Source: Propionibacterium australiense (lineage in GTDB: Bacteria > Actinomycetota > Actinomycetes > Propionibacteriales > Propionibacteriaceae). Taken from it: a stretch of DNA of 64,000 nucleotides. Under the pieces are notes generated by a model, which saw only the letters and a list, made by a program, of their open reading frames with translations, did not search any database and had not been told where the DNA came from. The stretch covers positions 1 to 64,000 of the forward strand of contig NZ_RCIV01000003.1 in the NCBI RefSeq assembly GCF_003666605.1, given 5' to 3'. This document shows, piece after piece, positions 17,281 through 26,499 of the stretch. The position numbers were made by a program, and so were the translations under genes. Every line of letters starts with the position of its first letter. Position 1 is the first letter of the stretch.

Positions 17281-18429
17281 TCAGTCGTCCACCGGGGCGG
17301 GCTCGGTTCCTTCCTGCTCGACGTCCTGGTTCCCGCCCGCCGAGGGCAGGGACTTGCCGAAGAGGAGCAGCACCAGGGCGACAGCGGTGATGCCGCCGAC
17401 GGCCTTGCCGACGATGACCGGGACGATCATCGTGCGTTCCGCGCCCGCGACGAAGCCCAGGTGGTCGCCGAACATGAAGGCCGCGCTCACTGCGAAGGCC
17501 GCATTGACCACCTTTCCGCGGGCATCCATGTCCTTGAAGATCTGGAACATCGGGATGTTGTTGGCCAGGGTGGCGATGAAACCTCCGGCCGCCGACTCGT
17601 TGATCCCGATGAGCCGGCCGATCCTGCCGAGCGGTTTGCCGAGCAGCTTGATGATGAGGTGCACCGCGGGGAAGGCGCCCATGAGCATCATGGCGATCGA
17701 GGCAACGATGGAGAAGCCCTCCGTGACGGGAGTGAGTTCCCAGCCCGCGGGCATGACCTGCACCCCGGTCATGAACTCGAAGACGCCGATGGCCAGGCCG
17801 ATGGTGATGACGACCACGAGGATCCTGCCGAAGACCTCGAACCCGCGGGTCATCTTGTCGGGGAAGCGCCACAGGCCGAGGGCGATGAGGATGGCGAAGA
17901 TGATGATCGGCACCAGGTTTCGCAGGATCATGACGGGGCCGTACCCGGCGACGACACCGCCGACGAAGACGCCGACCGGGACGGTGACGACACCGGCAAG
18001 AATGCCCTTGGACAGATAGCCGCGGTCCTCCTTCTCGATGATGCCCAGCGCCACGGGGATCGTGAAGACGATCGTCGCGCCCATCATTGAGCCGAGGATG
18101 AGGCCGGACAACTCGGCGACCTCAGGAGTGGCGGACATCTCCTGCGCCAGTGGCCAGCCGCCCATGTCGATGGCGAGCAGTGTCCCGGCGAACATGCCGG
18201 GATCCGCGCCGAACAGCTGGAAGACGGGGTTGATCACCGGGTTCAGGATCTTCGCCAGGTCAGGCGCCAGGCACACGATGCCGACCATGGAGATCGACAA
18301 CGGGCCCATTGCGTTGAGACCCTCCTCGAACTGCTCGCCGAGGCCGAGCTTGTTGCCGATCATCCGGTCGATTGCGCCGAGCAGCATGCAGATCATCAGG
18401 ATCCACACGATGACTTCATTGGCGTCCAT
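17281..18429 (-). CDS. eutH: Ethanolamine permease EutH
   Basis: A protein of 382 residues with about ten hydrophobic segments that matches EutH throughout, for example ILNPVINPVFQLFGADPGMFAG, DMGGWPLAQEM and FGDHLGFVAG. It moves ethanolamine across the cytoplasmic membrane, which matters most at low pH or low ethanolamine. It is the last gene of the eut part and is separated from eutQ by a 230-bp stretch. No propanediol facilitator (pduF) accompanies it. Confidence 0.93.
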   Translation of the reverse strand: MDANEVIVWILMICMLLGAIDRMIGNKLGLGEQFEEGLNAMGPLSISMVGIVCLAPDLAKILNPVINPVFQLFGADPGMFAGTLLAIDMGGWPLAQEMSATPEVAELSGLILGSMMGATIVFTIPVALGIIEKEDRGYLSKGILAGVVTVPVGVFVGGVVAGYGPVMILRNLVPIIIFAILIALGLWRFPDKMTRGFEVFGRILVVVITIGLAIGVFEFMTGVQVMPAGWELTPVTEGFSIVASIAMMLMGAFPAVHLIIKLLGKPLGRIGRLIGINESAAGGFIATLANNIPMFQIFKDMDARGKVVNAAFAVSAAFMFGDHLGFVAGAERTMIVPVIVGKAVGGITAVALVLLLFGKSLPSAGGNQDVEQEGTEPAPVDD

Positions 18430-18660
18430 GTGTCATCACACTCCTCACATCATCTGTGTCGCGATGGGAATCAGGTCTGCCGGGTTCTCGGCCCGGACGG
18501 TGGCGAGCGCCACCGAATCGGCGGCCTCGATCGCTGCGCCGCCCCGAGGGCGGGCCGTCGACGCAGCGTTCACCGCCTCGTGGGCGGTGTTCCCGGCCGA
18601 CAGGTCCGGGAATGGTCGGGACAGGACACGGGGAGGGAGGATCCGTCCCGCCGAAGATCG
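18430..18660 (-). other. 230-bp stretch between eutQ and eutH with coding-like composition
   Basis: The frame that ends at the eutQ stop stays open after it, down to a TGA near 18450. It reads an Ala-rich sequence that includes GAAIEAADSVALATVRAEN and ends in IATQMM. The EAAD...A pattern faintly resembles the first helix of a shell (BMC) domain. A GTG could start a 38-residue peptide, but no convincing ribosome site is present. It could be the remains of a deleted eut gene or a small undescribed ORF. Confidence 0.3.
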
Positions 18661-19299
18661 TCACCGCCCCTCCGACCAGTTGGAGGGGAAGGTGACGTAG
18701 ACGAACTTGGCCCACGATGGTGTGCCGAAGGTGATGGCGGAGCCCTTGGGGACGTAGAGGACGTCACCGGCATGCCCCACCTGCACGTCCGTTCCCGTGC
18801 CGATGCGCAGCTCACCCTCGAGCACGATCTGTACCTCGTCGTAGCTGAGGGTCCAGGGGAAGGTGCCCGCGGTGAGGGTCATGTAGCCGGCGGCGAGTGG
18901 ACCGTCGTCGCTGGTGACCACGTCGACGGCCTGCACCCTCTGGTCCGGGCCGGGGCCGTCGAACGGGAAGTCCTCCAGGACGGCCTCGGACGCGCGGCAC
19001 AGCTTGACCCGGCCGGCCCGCCCCCGGGTGGGGACGGTGCCGCCTCCGCCCTGGGTGAGAACGGACGTGACGACGGACCGGACGAGGGCCACCAACTCGT
19101 CATCGCCCGGGGATGGCTTCCGAACCGCCGGGCCGGCGACAGGGGGCGCCGCCCGCTGCTCGCCGACTCGCTCGATCCTGATGCCCCTGGTGGCCGCCTC
19201 CTCGGCCGCCAGGGGCGTGACGAGGTCCTGCTCACCGATGACGAGACGTCCGTCGCGGGCGCCCTCGAGTTCCCGCACGGAAATGACGTGACGACTCAT
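18661..19299 (-). CDS. eutQ: Ethanolamine utilisation cupin protein EutQ
   Basis: A protein of 212 residues. The C-terminal ~110 residues are a cupin (FPWTLSYDEVQIVLEGEL, GDVLYVPKGSAITFG), matching EutQ, for which acetate kinase activity has been reported in Salmonella. The N-terminal ~45 residues (HVISVRELEGARDG...VTPLAAEEAATRGI) form a small module seen in several microcompartment proteins. A similar one ends the flavoprotein at 29277. The ATG at 19299 is preceded by GGAGTG; a GTG at 19308 is the alternative. The cupin's metal-ligand histidines are largely missing, as usual in EutQ. Confidence 0.87.
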   Translation of the reverse strand: MSRHVISVRELEGARDGRLVIGEQDLVTPLAAEEAATRGIRIERVGEQRAAPPVAGPAVRKPSPGDDELVALVRSVVTSVLTQGGGGTVPTRGRAGRVKLCRASEAVLEDFPFDGPGPDQRVQAVDVVTSDDGPLAAGYMTLTAGTFPWTLSYDEVQIVLEGELRIGTGTDVQVGHAGDVLYVPKGSAITFGTPSWAKFVYVTFPSNWSEGR

Positions 19300-19336
19300 C
19301 TCACTCACTCCGATCGCTCACTGGCCGGGGATGGAA

Positions 19337-19639
19337 TCACTCGGTGGCCTTCTCGCCGGCGTGCGGGAGGATCATCTCGACGTCGGAGTGCGGGCGCGGG
19401 ATCACATGGACCGAGACGAGTTCGCCCACGCGGCTCGCTGCGGCGGCGCCTGCATCGGTGGCGGCCTTGACCGCGCCGACGTCACCACGGACCATGACGG
19501 TCACGTAACCGGCCCCGATCCGTTCCTTGCCGATGAGCCGCACGTTCGCGGCCTTGACCATGGCGTCTGCGGCCTCGATCGCTCCGATCAGGCCCTTCGT
19601 CTCGACCATGCCCAGCGCGGTCATCTGGAAATCAGCCAT
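19337..19639 (-). CDS. eutM: Microcompartment hexameric shell protein, EutM/PduA-like
   Basis: A protein of 100 residues, a single BMC domain: [40 protein letters not shown] and [11 protein letters not shown]. It would form the hexameric tiles and pores of the shell facets. The ATG at 19639 has GAAGGAG seven bases upstream. The same frame is open to an ATG at 19897 behind GGGGGAG, which would add an 86-residue disordered Ala/Gly/Pro extension, so a longer form is possible. A GC-rich 278-bp gap to eutE would otherwise be empty. Confidence 0.88.
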   Translation of the reverse strand: MADFQMTALGMVETKGLIGAIEAADAMVKAANVRLIGKERIGAGYVTVMVRGDVGAVKAATDAGAAAASRVGELVSVHVIPRPHSDVEMILPHAGEKATE

Positions 19640-19918
19640 TGTGGTACTCCTTCTCCTGTGTGCCGAGGGGCGGCCCACCGCCCCTGTCGTCTGCTCTGTT
19701 TCGTTCGTCTGCGCCGCGGACGGGTCCCCTCCGGCCGGAGAGATTCCCGCCGCCTGGGACCCGGGGTCTTGCCCCGAGGCCTTCTCGGCCGCAACGACCC
19801 CCGAGCCGTCCGCAGCCGCGTCCTCACCGGGCTGCCTGGGTCTACCCGTCCTCTGCCCGGTGAGCCCGGTGGACGGCGGTCCTGGATCGGTCGTCATCGG
19901 TTCTCGACTCCCCCACGC

Positions 19919-21400
19919 TTACTGGCGGGCCAGTTCCCTGAGCACCCTGGACACGATGTCGTCGATCGAGGAGACGTCGAAGCCCGCGGACAGTCCCGGG
20001 AGCTCGCCGTCGACCCTGCCGCCGTAGGCCCTGGCGGCTGCGGGTGCGTCGTTGAGGTGGTAGGCGATCCGCTTCACGTTGAACAGGTGCTCGACCGAGA
20101 CGTTGTCGCTGATCACGGCGCCACCGACGCCCCCGGGGGCGAGGGTGAAGGAGGGCGTGAGCCCGGTGGTGAAACCGACCGCGCCGAGCGATCCCCACGT
20201 GTTGACCATCATGCGGAAGGCGGGCTTCTGCAGGGCGAAGGCCATGACGACCTCCTCGTCGGTCGCGTGCACCGAGACGCTGTGGCCGGCACCGAACTTC
20301 AGGAGCTCGGATGCCTTCTCACAGCCCTCGCGCCAGCCATCGACCGTCGTGAAGCCGAGCAACGTGGTCAGCTTCTCCTGGGAGATCGGGTGCTGCTTGC
20401 CGATCTCGGTGAGCGGTGCCACGAGGATGCGCGCATCGGACGGGACCTCGATCCCGACCTGGCCGGCGATCTGCTGGGGAGTGCGTCCGACGAACTTGGC
20501 GTGCATGAGACCGTTGGAGCGGAACATGCCGGCGGTGACCGCCTCGGCCTGCTCGGCACTGAGCCAGTAGGCGCCCGCGGCCTGCATGCAGGCCTTGAGT
20601 TCCTCGGCGATCGGCGCGTCGGCGAGCACCGACTGCTCGGTCGCGCAGATCGTCGAGCAGTCGAAGGATTTCGACTCGACGATCATCTCGGCGGCCCGCC
20701 GCACGTCCGCGCTGCGGTCGACGTAGCACGGGTTGTTGCCCGGTCCCACCCCGATGGCGGGTTTCCCGCAGCTGTGCGCGGCGGTGACCATGCCCGGACC
20801 GCCCGTCGCGAGGATGAGCGAGACCTCGGGGTGGCGCATGAGTTCATTCGTGCCGGCCAGGCTGATCTCGGTCATGCAGCTCACCAGGCCATGGGGCATG
20901 CCGGCGGCCTCGCCGGCCTCGACCATGACGCGCACCGCCTCGGAGGTACTCCTGATGGCCGTGGGGTGGGGCGCGATGACGATGCCGTCCCTCGCCTTCA
21001 CGCTGATGAGGATCTTGAAAATGGCCGTCGAGGTCGGATTCGTCGAGGGAGCCAGCGCGGCGACGACGCCCACCGGGTAGCCCACCTCGATGATCCGTTT
21101 GGCTGTGTCGTGGCGGAGGACGCCGCAGGTCTGGACGTCCTTGATGGCGTCCCAGCAGCCCTGGGCCGCGAACTCGTTCTTGAGTCGCTTGTGCTCGGCG
21201 AAACCGAATCCGGTCTCGTCGTGGGCCATCTGCCCCAGGCGGGCGGCGTTCTTCATCGCCGCATCGACCATGGCCCGGCAGATCCGGTCCACGTCGGTCT
21301 GGGCGGTGTACTGGAACGACCGCATGGCCTCCTTCGCGGCCGTCACCAGGTCACGGGCCTGCTGAACGGACACCAGGTCCGAGTCGAAGTGTCTCGTCAT
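19919..21400 (-). CDS. eutE: CoA-acylating acetaldehyde dehydrogenase (EutE role)
   Basis: A protein of 493 residues that oxidises acetaldehyde to acetyl-CoA inside the shell. The catalytic cysteine lies in SKSFDCSTICATEQSV, which is closer to the aldehyde-dehydrogenase half of AdhE than to PduP-type enzymes (compare FDNNLPCTAEKEV in the neighbour at 26523). Cofactor-region motifs include APSTNPTSTAIFK and LATGGPGMV. The usual EutE encapsulation helix at the N-terminus is not obvious. The start is ATG 21400 with AAAGGAG seven bases before it. It lies between eutL and eutM. Confidence 0.88.
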   Translation of the reverse strand: MTRHFDSDLVSVQQARDLVTAAKEAMRSFQYTAQTDVDRICRAMVDAAMKNAARLGQMAHDETGFGFAEHKRLKNEFAAQGCWDAIKDVQTCGVLRHDTAKRIIEVGYPVGVVAALAPSTNPTSTAIFKILISVKARDGIVIAPHPTAIRSTSEAVRVMVEAGEAAGMPHGLVSCMTEISLAGTNELMRHPEVSLILATGGPGMVTAAHSCGKPAIGVGPGNNPCYVDRSADVRRAAEMIVESKSFDCSTICATEQSVLADAPIAEELKACMQAAGAYWLSAEQAEAVTAGMFRSNGLMHAKFVGRTPQQIAGQVGIEVPSDARILVAPLTEIGKQHPISQEKLTTLLGFTTVDGWREGCEKASELLKFGAGHSVSVHATDEEVVMAFALQKPAFRMMVNTWGSLGAVGFTTGLTPSFTLAPGGVGGAVISDNVSVEHLFNVKRIAYHLNDAPAAARAYGGRVDGELPGLSAGFDVSSIDDIVSRVLRELARQ

Positions 21401-21427
21401 GTCATCACTCCTTTGCACCCGGACGCC

Positions 21428-22084
21428 TCAGTACTGCCTGGGGTTTGCCGCAACGTCCAGGACCGCCTGCTGGAACGCGGCGCAGGCGGCCTGGCAGGCG
21501 CTCTGGGAACCGGTCAGCAGCCCACCCGAGAAGTTCGTCTCCGACGGCGGCTCGTACCACACCCTCATCTCGACCTCGGCCGCCTTCAGCGCGAGATCGA
21601 GAGCGTAGGTGGCCTCCAGCGGAGGTGCGATGAGATAGGCGAGCGGCTGGCCCTGCGGGATCCCAGCCTGAGCGCTGAGATAGGAACCCGTGCTGGAGAT
21701 CAGGTGCGGGAAGAACGTGAGATCACCGGTCTCGTCGGCACTGTAGAACCAGGCCTCCTGCTCCGCGTAGGAGATGCAGGCGTCGAGCCCCGAACGGGCC
21801 TCGGCGGGGTTGGGCCCGGCGAGGATGCCGATGATCTCGCCCGACAACGGCCCCGAGGGATAGCCGGAACCGGCGTAGAAGCTCTTCGCGTAGACGACCT
21901 CGACCTCGGCGAACTTCGTCGCCTCGTCCAGGGCCGTGTACAGGGCGTCGTCGATGTCGCAGGTGACGATGGCGATGGAACGCTGGTCGGGCCGCAGGTT
22001 CAGTTTCTCTGCGAAACCACGGTCGACGTTGGCGATGACCTTCGTCGCGAGAATGTTTGGTTTGACTGGATCAAGAATTGCCAT
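21428..22084 (-). CDS. eutL: Trimeric tandem-domain shell protein EutL
   Basis: A protein of 218 residues, two fused circularly permuted BMC domains. Recognisable stretches are VKPNILATKVIANVD, EVVYAKSFYAGSGYPSGPL, SGEIIGILAGPNPAEARSGL and the C-terminal ACQAACAAFQQAVLDVAANP. EutL trimers have a large central pore that can open, and EutL binds ethanolamine in known structures. It starts with ATG after GGAGAAACC and sits 21 bp behind eutC. Confidence 0.94.
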   Translation of the reverse strand: MAILDPVKPNILATKVIANVDRGFAEKLNLRPDQRSIAIVTCDIDDALYTALDEATKFAEVEVVYAKSFYAGSGYPSGPLSGEIIGILAGPNPAEARSGLDACISYAEQEAWFYSADETGDLTFFPHLISSTGSYLSAQAGIPQGQPLAYLIAPPLEATYALDLALKAAEVEMRVWYEPPSETNFSGGLLTGSQSACQAACAAFQQAVLDVAANPRQY

Positions 22085-22105
22085 GATGAGGTTTCTCCTG
22101 TCGGC

Positions 22106-23023
22106 TCACTCGCCGGACCTGTTGACGATTTCGCGCAGCTTGATACCACTGGCCGAGTACTGGATCATCCGCTTGACGTAGTCGACGATGTAGGCGCCCG
22201 CCTCCAGCGGGTTGGTGCCGCCGTGCACCGTGATCATGCAGATGAGGTCCCGGTCCGCATCGCTCTTGCCCGGCTCCGGATCGAAACCCATGTAGGCGCT
22301 CATGGCATCGGCGATACCAAGGCCCGGACGTTCACCGAGCAGCAGCACGAGCACTTTCGCGTGAATGATCGAGTTGATGTCGTTCATGATGCCCACCCGG
22401 CAGTTCTCCACGAAGAACGGCGTGCCAAGACTCAGGCCTGCCGCCTCGAGCCCCTGGCTGAGCACCGGGAGGATGTTGGGCAGGTTGTTGGTCACGGCGG
22501 CCGCGGACAGGCCATCCCCCACGACGATCTGCACGTCGGGGTTCTTCGCGCAGCGTTCTGCGACCACGCGGCGTCCCTCGTCGCTGAGCCGACGTCCGAG
22601 ATCGGGGCGCAGCAGGTAGACCTCCCGGTCGACGGCGGCCGACTGCACCGTGAACAGGTCGAACTGCTCCTTGACCTCCTCGCCGACGACACCGTAGATC
22701 GCGTCCTGCGTCACCCCGTGGTCCGCCTGGAAGAGCAGCAGGGTCTCGGTGCGCGGGCGCGCCCCCGCACGCCCCACACAGATGCGGGCGTTCGTCGAGG
22801 CGATCAGATTGCGCGCCCCCTCAAGATCAGCCGGGTCCTCGATGCCGCAGCGGGTACGCATCTGCGGTGTGGTCGGATCGGGTACGTCGATGACGAGATC
22901 GGAATCGGCCTTCCCGGCCTGCTGGGCCAGGGCGACACCGCCGGAATAGCTGACGTCATTCGCCGCATCCAGCCGCCGCAGTTCCGCGACGATCCTGGCA
23001 ACGATCTCTTCCACGTTGTCCAT
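22106..23023 (-). CDS. eutC: Ethanolamine ammonia-lyase small subunit
   Basis: A protein of 305 residues that contributes to the cobalamin-binding interface of the lyase, which splits ethanolamine into acetaldehyde and ammonia. Motifs include ARICVGRAGARPRTETLL, FQADHGVTQDAIYG and FVENCRVGIMNDINSIIHAKV. The N-terminal amphipathic helix (VEEIVARIVAELRRL) is a likely encapsulation peptide. I chose ATG 23023, preceded by GAGGGTGG. An ATG at 23041 that overlaps the eutB stop as ATGA would add six residues. Confidence 0.94.
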   Translation of the reverse strand: MDNVEEIVARIVAELRRLDAANDVSYSGGVALAQQAGKADSDLVIDVPDPTTPQMRTRCGIEDPADLEGARNLIASTNARICVGRAGARPRTETLLLFQADHGVTQDAIYGVVGEEVKEQFDLFTVQSAAVDREVYLLRPDLGRRLSDEGRRVVAERCAKNPDVQIVVGDGLSAAAVTNNLPNILPVLSQGLEAAGLSLGTPFFVENCRVGIMNDINSIIHAKVLVLLLGERPGLGIADAMSAYMGFDPEPGKSDADRDLICMITVHGGTNPLEAGAYIVDYVKRMIQYSASGIKLREIVNRSGE

Positions 23024-23037
23024 GTCGTTCACCACCC

Positions 23038-24408
23038 TCATTTCCCAAGAAAGATTGTCGCGTCGCCCGCCTTGGCGGTCAGCTGGCCGTTCTTCCACAG
23101 GCCCATGCCCTCCATCCACGCCTCGAACTCGGGCAGCGGACGGTAGCCCGTGGCCTGGCGCAGCGATGCGATGTCGTGATAGCTCGTGGTCTGGTAGCTC
23201 AGCATGGCGTCGTCGCCCATCGGGATGCCCATGATGTAGGAGCCGCCGGCGACGGCGAAGAGCACCATGAGGTTCTCTATGTCGTTCTGGTCGGCCTTCG
23301 CGTGATTCGTGTAGCACACGTCACAGCCCATCGAGATGCCCATGAGCTTGCCCATGAAGTGGTCCTCGAGGCCGGCCCTGGTGATCTGGACCGAGTCGTA
23401 GAGATACTCAGGCCCGATGAAACCGACCACCGTGTTCACCTGATAAGGGTCATAACGCCTTGCCAAAGCGTAATTACGGGCCTCCAGGGTGAGCTGGTCG
23501 GCACCGAAGTTCGCATCCGCGGACAACGCCGAACCCTGTCCGGTCTCGAAGTACATGTAGTTCGGCCCGGGCACCCAGCAGTACTTCTTCGCCAGCTCGT
23601 GGGCCTCGTCAAGCTGCTCGACGCTCGTACCGAAGCTCTCCATGGCCTTCTGGGAGCCGGCGATCGACTGGAACACGAGCCCGACCGGCGCCCCGCGCCG
23701 CAGGCACTCCATCTGGGTCGACACATGAGCCAGCACGCAATTCTGGGTCGGGATCTGCCAGTCATCGATGACTTCCTTGGTCATCTCGAGCAGCCGACTG
23801 ACACTGCCCACCGAGTCGTCGGACGGATTGATACCGATCACCGAGTCCCCCGAACCGAACGAGAGGCCGTCGTAGATCGCCGCACGGATTCCGTCGACGG
23901 AGTCCGTCGGATGATTGGGCTGGAGCCGTGAGGCGATCGTGCCGCGCAGACCCATCGTGTTGTTGCAGTGGGTCACGACCTCGATCTTCCGCGCCGCGTA
24001 GATGAGGTCCATGTTCGACATCAATTTGCAGACGGCGGAGACGATCTCCCCCGTCATCGCATTACTGATGCGATGGATCATCGCACCGGTTGTCTCATTC
24101 GAGAGAATCCACTCCCTGAACTCGCTGACCGTCCAGTTCTTGATCTCACCGAAAATCGTCTCGTTCACGGCATCATCGATCACCCGGGTGACCGAGTCCT
24201 CCTCGTACGGGACGACCGGATTCTCCCTCAGAACACCGAGCGGAACCTGGGCCAGGACTTCTTTCGCCGCGACCCGTTCCGCCGCGGAGCCGGCCGCGAT
24301 ACCGGCCTGCTCATCACCCGACTTCCTCTCGTTGGCCTTCGCCAGCAGCTCCTTGATCGAGCTGAATTCATAGGACTTGCCGAACAACTTGGCTCGGAGC
24401 AGCATCAT
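23038..24408 (-). CDS. eutB: Ethanolamine ammonia-lyase large subunit
   Basis: A protein of 456 residues, the TIM-barrel catalytic subunit that needs adenosylcobalamin. Typical sequences are LVGVLRENPVVPYEEDSVTR-like (seen as LGVLRENPVVPYEEDSV), LQPNHPTDSVDGIRA, SFGSGDSVIGINPSDDSV, VFQSIAGSQKAMESFG and MGCDVCYTNHAKADQND. The start is the first of two adjacent ATG codons (24408), with AAGGTGG upstream. The stop overlaps the longer possible eutC start. It needs EutA for reactivation and PduO for its cofactor. Confidence 0.96.
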   Translation of the reverse strand: MMLLRAKLFGKSYEFSSIKELLAKANERKSGDEQAGIAAGSAAERVAAKEVLAQVPLGVLRENPVVPYEEDSVTRVIDDAVNETIFGEIKNWTVSEFREWILSNETTGAMIHRISNAMTGEIVSAVCKLMSNMDLIYAARKIEVVTHCNNTMGLRGTIASRLQPNHPTDSVDGIRAAIYDGLSFGSGDSVIGINPSDDSVGSVSRLLEMTKEVIDDWQIPTQNCVLAHVSTQMECLRRGAPVGLVFQSIAGSQKAMESFGTSVEQLDEAHELAKKYCWVPGPNYMYFETGQGSALSADANFGADQLTLEARNYALARRYDPYQVNTVVGFIGPEYLYDSVQITRAGLEDHFMGKLMGISMGCDVCYTNHAKADQNDIENLMVLFAVAGGSYIMGIPMGDDAMLSYQTTSYHDIASLRQATGYRPLPEFEAWMEGMGLWKNGQLTAKAGDATIFLGK

Positions 24409-24445
24409 CCCACCACCTTGGCACTGACAAAATGACTTGTTTTCC

Positions 24446-25921
24446 TCATGGTTTTTCACCCTGTTCGGTGTAGAACACCAGTGTTTTGACGGAGACCGGA
24501 ACGACCCTGCCGTCGAACATCGGTTCACCGATGTCGATGAAGTCGCCCTCACCCAGGTCCACCTGGTCGACGACGATCACTGGCAGGTCCGGTGCCCTGA
24601 TGTTGATGGTCTGACCGATCACCTGAGCGAAGTCGTGCTCCGTCACCAGAACGAGGGGCAGACCGGTCCTGATCAGCTTGGTCGCGAAATCCGCGCAGCC
24701 CTGAGCCACAGCGACCATCTCCGCGTAGTCCAGCCCCGCCGGCAGGTCGAGGTTCACCGCCCAGGGAATGTCCGGGTCCTGACCCGACCAGCGCTGGACG
24801 GCAGCGGTCAAGACGTTCTCGACCTGACCGGCATCGGCCAATGAACTCACCGAATCCACCAGGTGCGGCTCGATGACCGGTAGGCTCCTCAGCGGCAGGA
24901 TGGCGCGGTCCGCCCAGATCGTGGATCCCGACAGGGTCACGTGCTGGCTGGCCGCACCGAGCACCGTCGCGCGCAGGGTCTGCGCCGGTTCTCGCACCAC
25001 CAGCCGCTGCAGCCGCTGGTTCTCCCGCAAGGATTTCGCCAGCAGGGGGCCGACATCGCCGTACCGGGCGATGTCGGCAAGACTCTCGGCAGGGCACTTC
25101 TCGTAGTAGAGACGACCCACACCCCCGGAGAGGAAGTACGCGGCGATGTGATCTGGAAGTTCCATGGGCGGGCTCAGGGCCAGGTTGTTCCCCATCGGCG
25201 TCGTGACACCGGTGATGAGGTCGACGATGACGTCGGCCATCGCATCGGTGAGCCTGCGCAGGGAACGGATCGACGGGCGACGCCCCTCGACGAGATCGTC
25301 CAGGTGCAGGGCATCGGCGATGATCCGCCCCGATGGAGCCACGTGAACGAGTGTCCCGGTCTCGGGATCGAGCATCACCTGACGGCCGCCCACCATGGCC
25401 GCCGAGGAGCTGACATGGTTTCCGGCTGAGAAGACGGCCGCATTGGCCGAGCCACCGCCGATGTCCACATTGACGACAGCGCAGTAGTGCGAGGCCGACC
25501 AGTCACAGGCCCCTGACCCGCGCCCCGCGATCTGGGACTCGAGATTGGGACCGGCCACGGTGACGACGAAGTCACCCGCGACATCGGCAAGGCCGCTGAG
25601 GATGGCCTCCGAATTGTGCTTGCGCGCGGACTCGCCCGTGATGATGACGGCGCCGGTCTCGATCCGGTCGAGAGGAATCCCGGACCGGGATATCTCGTTG
25701 CGCACAAGTCCCAGCAGCGCGTCGACATCGATTTCCTCGGGACTGATGAGCGGAGTGATCGCCGGCTCGCTCTGGTAGAGGATCTCACTGGAACCGACGT
25801 CGAGACGGGGAATCGCGCCCGTCCGGCCACGCTGGGTGACCGTCAGCCGCGACAGGACCACCTGTGTCGTTGTCGTACCGACGTCGATACCGATGCTCAC
25901 CACGTCATCGAGCTGCTGCAT
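24446..25921 (-). CDS. eutA: Ethanolamine ammonia-lyase reactivating factor EutA
   Basis: A protein of 491 residues with an actin-like ATPase fold: phosphate-1 motif SIGIDVGTTTTQVVLSRL and phosphate-2 motif VVNVDIGGGSANAAVF. It removes damaged cobalamin from EutBC. The ATG at 25921 follows GGGAGGGGCG. The frame stays open to 26236, but the extra residues are Arg/Cys-rich and not protein-like. It is the first gene of the eut part and has a long leader of roughly 350 bases or more. Confidence 0.92.
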   Translation of the reverse strand: MQQLDDVVSIGIDVGTTTTQVVLSRLTVTQRGRTGAIPRLDVGSSEILYQSEPAITPLISPEEIDVDALLGLVRNEISRSGIPLDRIETGAVIITGESARKHNSEAILSGLADVAGDFVVTVAGPNLESQIAGRGSGACDWSASHYCAVVNVDIGGGSANAAVFSAGNHVSSSAAMVGGRQVMLDPETGTLVHVAPSGRIIADALHLDDLVEGRRPSIRSLRRLTDAMADVIVDLITGVTTPMGNNLALSPPMELPDHIAAYFLSGGVGRLYYEKCPAESLADIARYGDVGPLLAKSLRENQRLQRLVVREPAQTLRATVLGAASQHVTLSGSTIWADRAILPLRSLPVIEPHLVDSVSSLADAGQVENVLTAAVQRWSGQDPDIPWAVNLDLPAGLDYAEMVAVAQGCADFATKLIRTGLPLVLVTEHDFAQVIGQTINIRAPDLPVIVVDQVDLGEGDFIDIGEPMFDGRVVPVSVKTLVFYTEQGEKP

Positions 25922-26323
25922 CGCCCCTCCCATCGAGTGGCATGCAGCGACGCCCCCCACGGCTGAGTGGCCGTGCATGGCTGCGCCGGAGGAACGAACC
26001 GGCCTCCGGCGCGAGACTCCGCGGCGAATGGCGCCACGAACCCACCGGGAGCACCAGGAAAAACCGCTGTGCACTCGTCTTCCGGAAACGACTCCAGAAA
26101 TGCATCGGGGAACGTTCACCGAACCAGTTCCAAGGGGATTCCCCGAGTACGCACACCGAACCCGCAAGGGATTCGGCCCGGTTCGTCGCGACGGCCTGAC
26201 CGTCGGCTCTGGCGATTCGCACTCGGCCCCCTTCACGAGGATGAAAGTGTGTTCAGCGGGCTATCGTGAATGATCGTCTGTCAACAGTTGTCAGCATCCC
26301 GGTGTTACCCGGGCTGAATCATT

Positions 26324-26338
26324 CTGAATGACCTCCTC
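26324..26338 (-). promoter_or_regulatory. Copy 1 of a motif shared by the eut and pdu control regions
   Basis: On the minus strand this reads GAGGAGGTCATTCAG. The copy at 38321-38335 (plus strand) reads GAGAAGGTCATTCAG, 14 of 15 identical. It overlaps the TCATTCTGAATGA palindrome and lies about 400 bp upstream of eutA. A shared regulator site, possibly for PocR, is the simplest explanation. Confidence 0.5.
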
Positions 26339-26466
26339 ACTCGATTAGGGAAATATACCCTACGATCTTCCGCAGGTCCAATCCGGAACATGGGCGAGGC
26401 AGCGCGAAAAACCCGGCAATGCTGCGGGCATGCCGTCGCATTACCGGGAAAACAGTCCGCTTGTCA

Positions 26467-26499
26467 AGCGGGGCCTTGCCGTTTCGGCAAGGCCCCGCT
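26467..26499. terminator. Terminator at the end of the pdu part
   Basis: A perfect 15-bp stem AGCGGGGCCTTGCCG with a TTT loop, 24 bp beyond the pduP stop. It separates the pdu transcript from the eutA promoter and supports two separately initiated units. Confidence 0.85.

Noticed and set aside
19331-23146. A 1271-codon plus-strand ORF
   Set aside because: Antisense to eutM, eutE, eutL, eutC and the end of eutB, with Asp/Gly/Arg/His-rich composition typical of antisense frames in GC-rich genes.
25922-26236. N-terminal extension of EutA by 105 residues
   Set aside because: Residues are Arg/Ser/Cys-rich without family similarity, and GGGAGGGGCG before ATG 25921 explains initiation.
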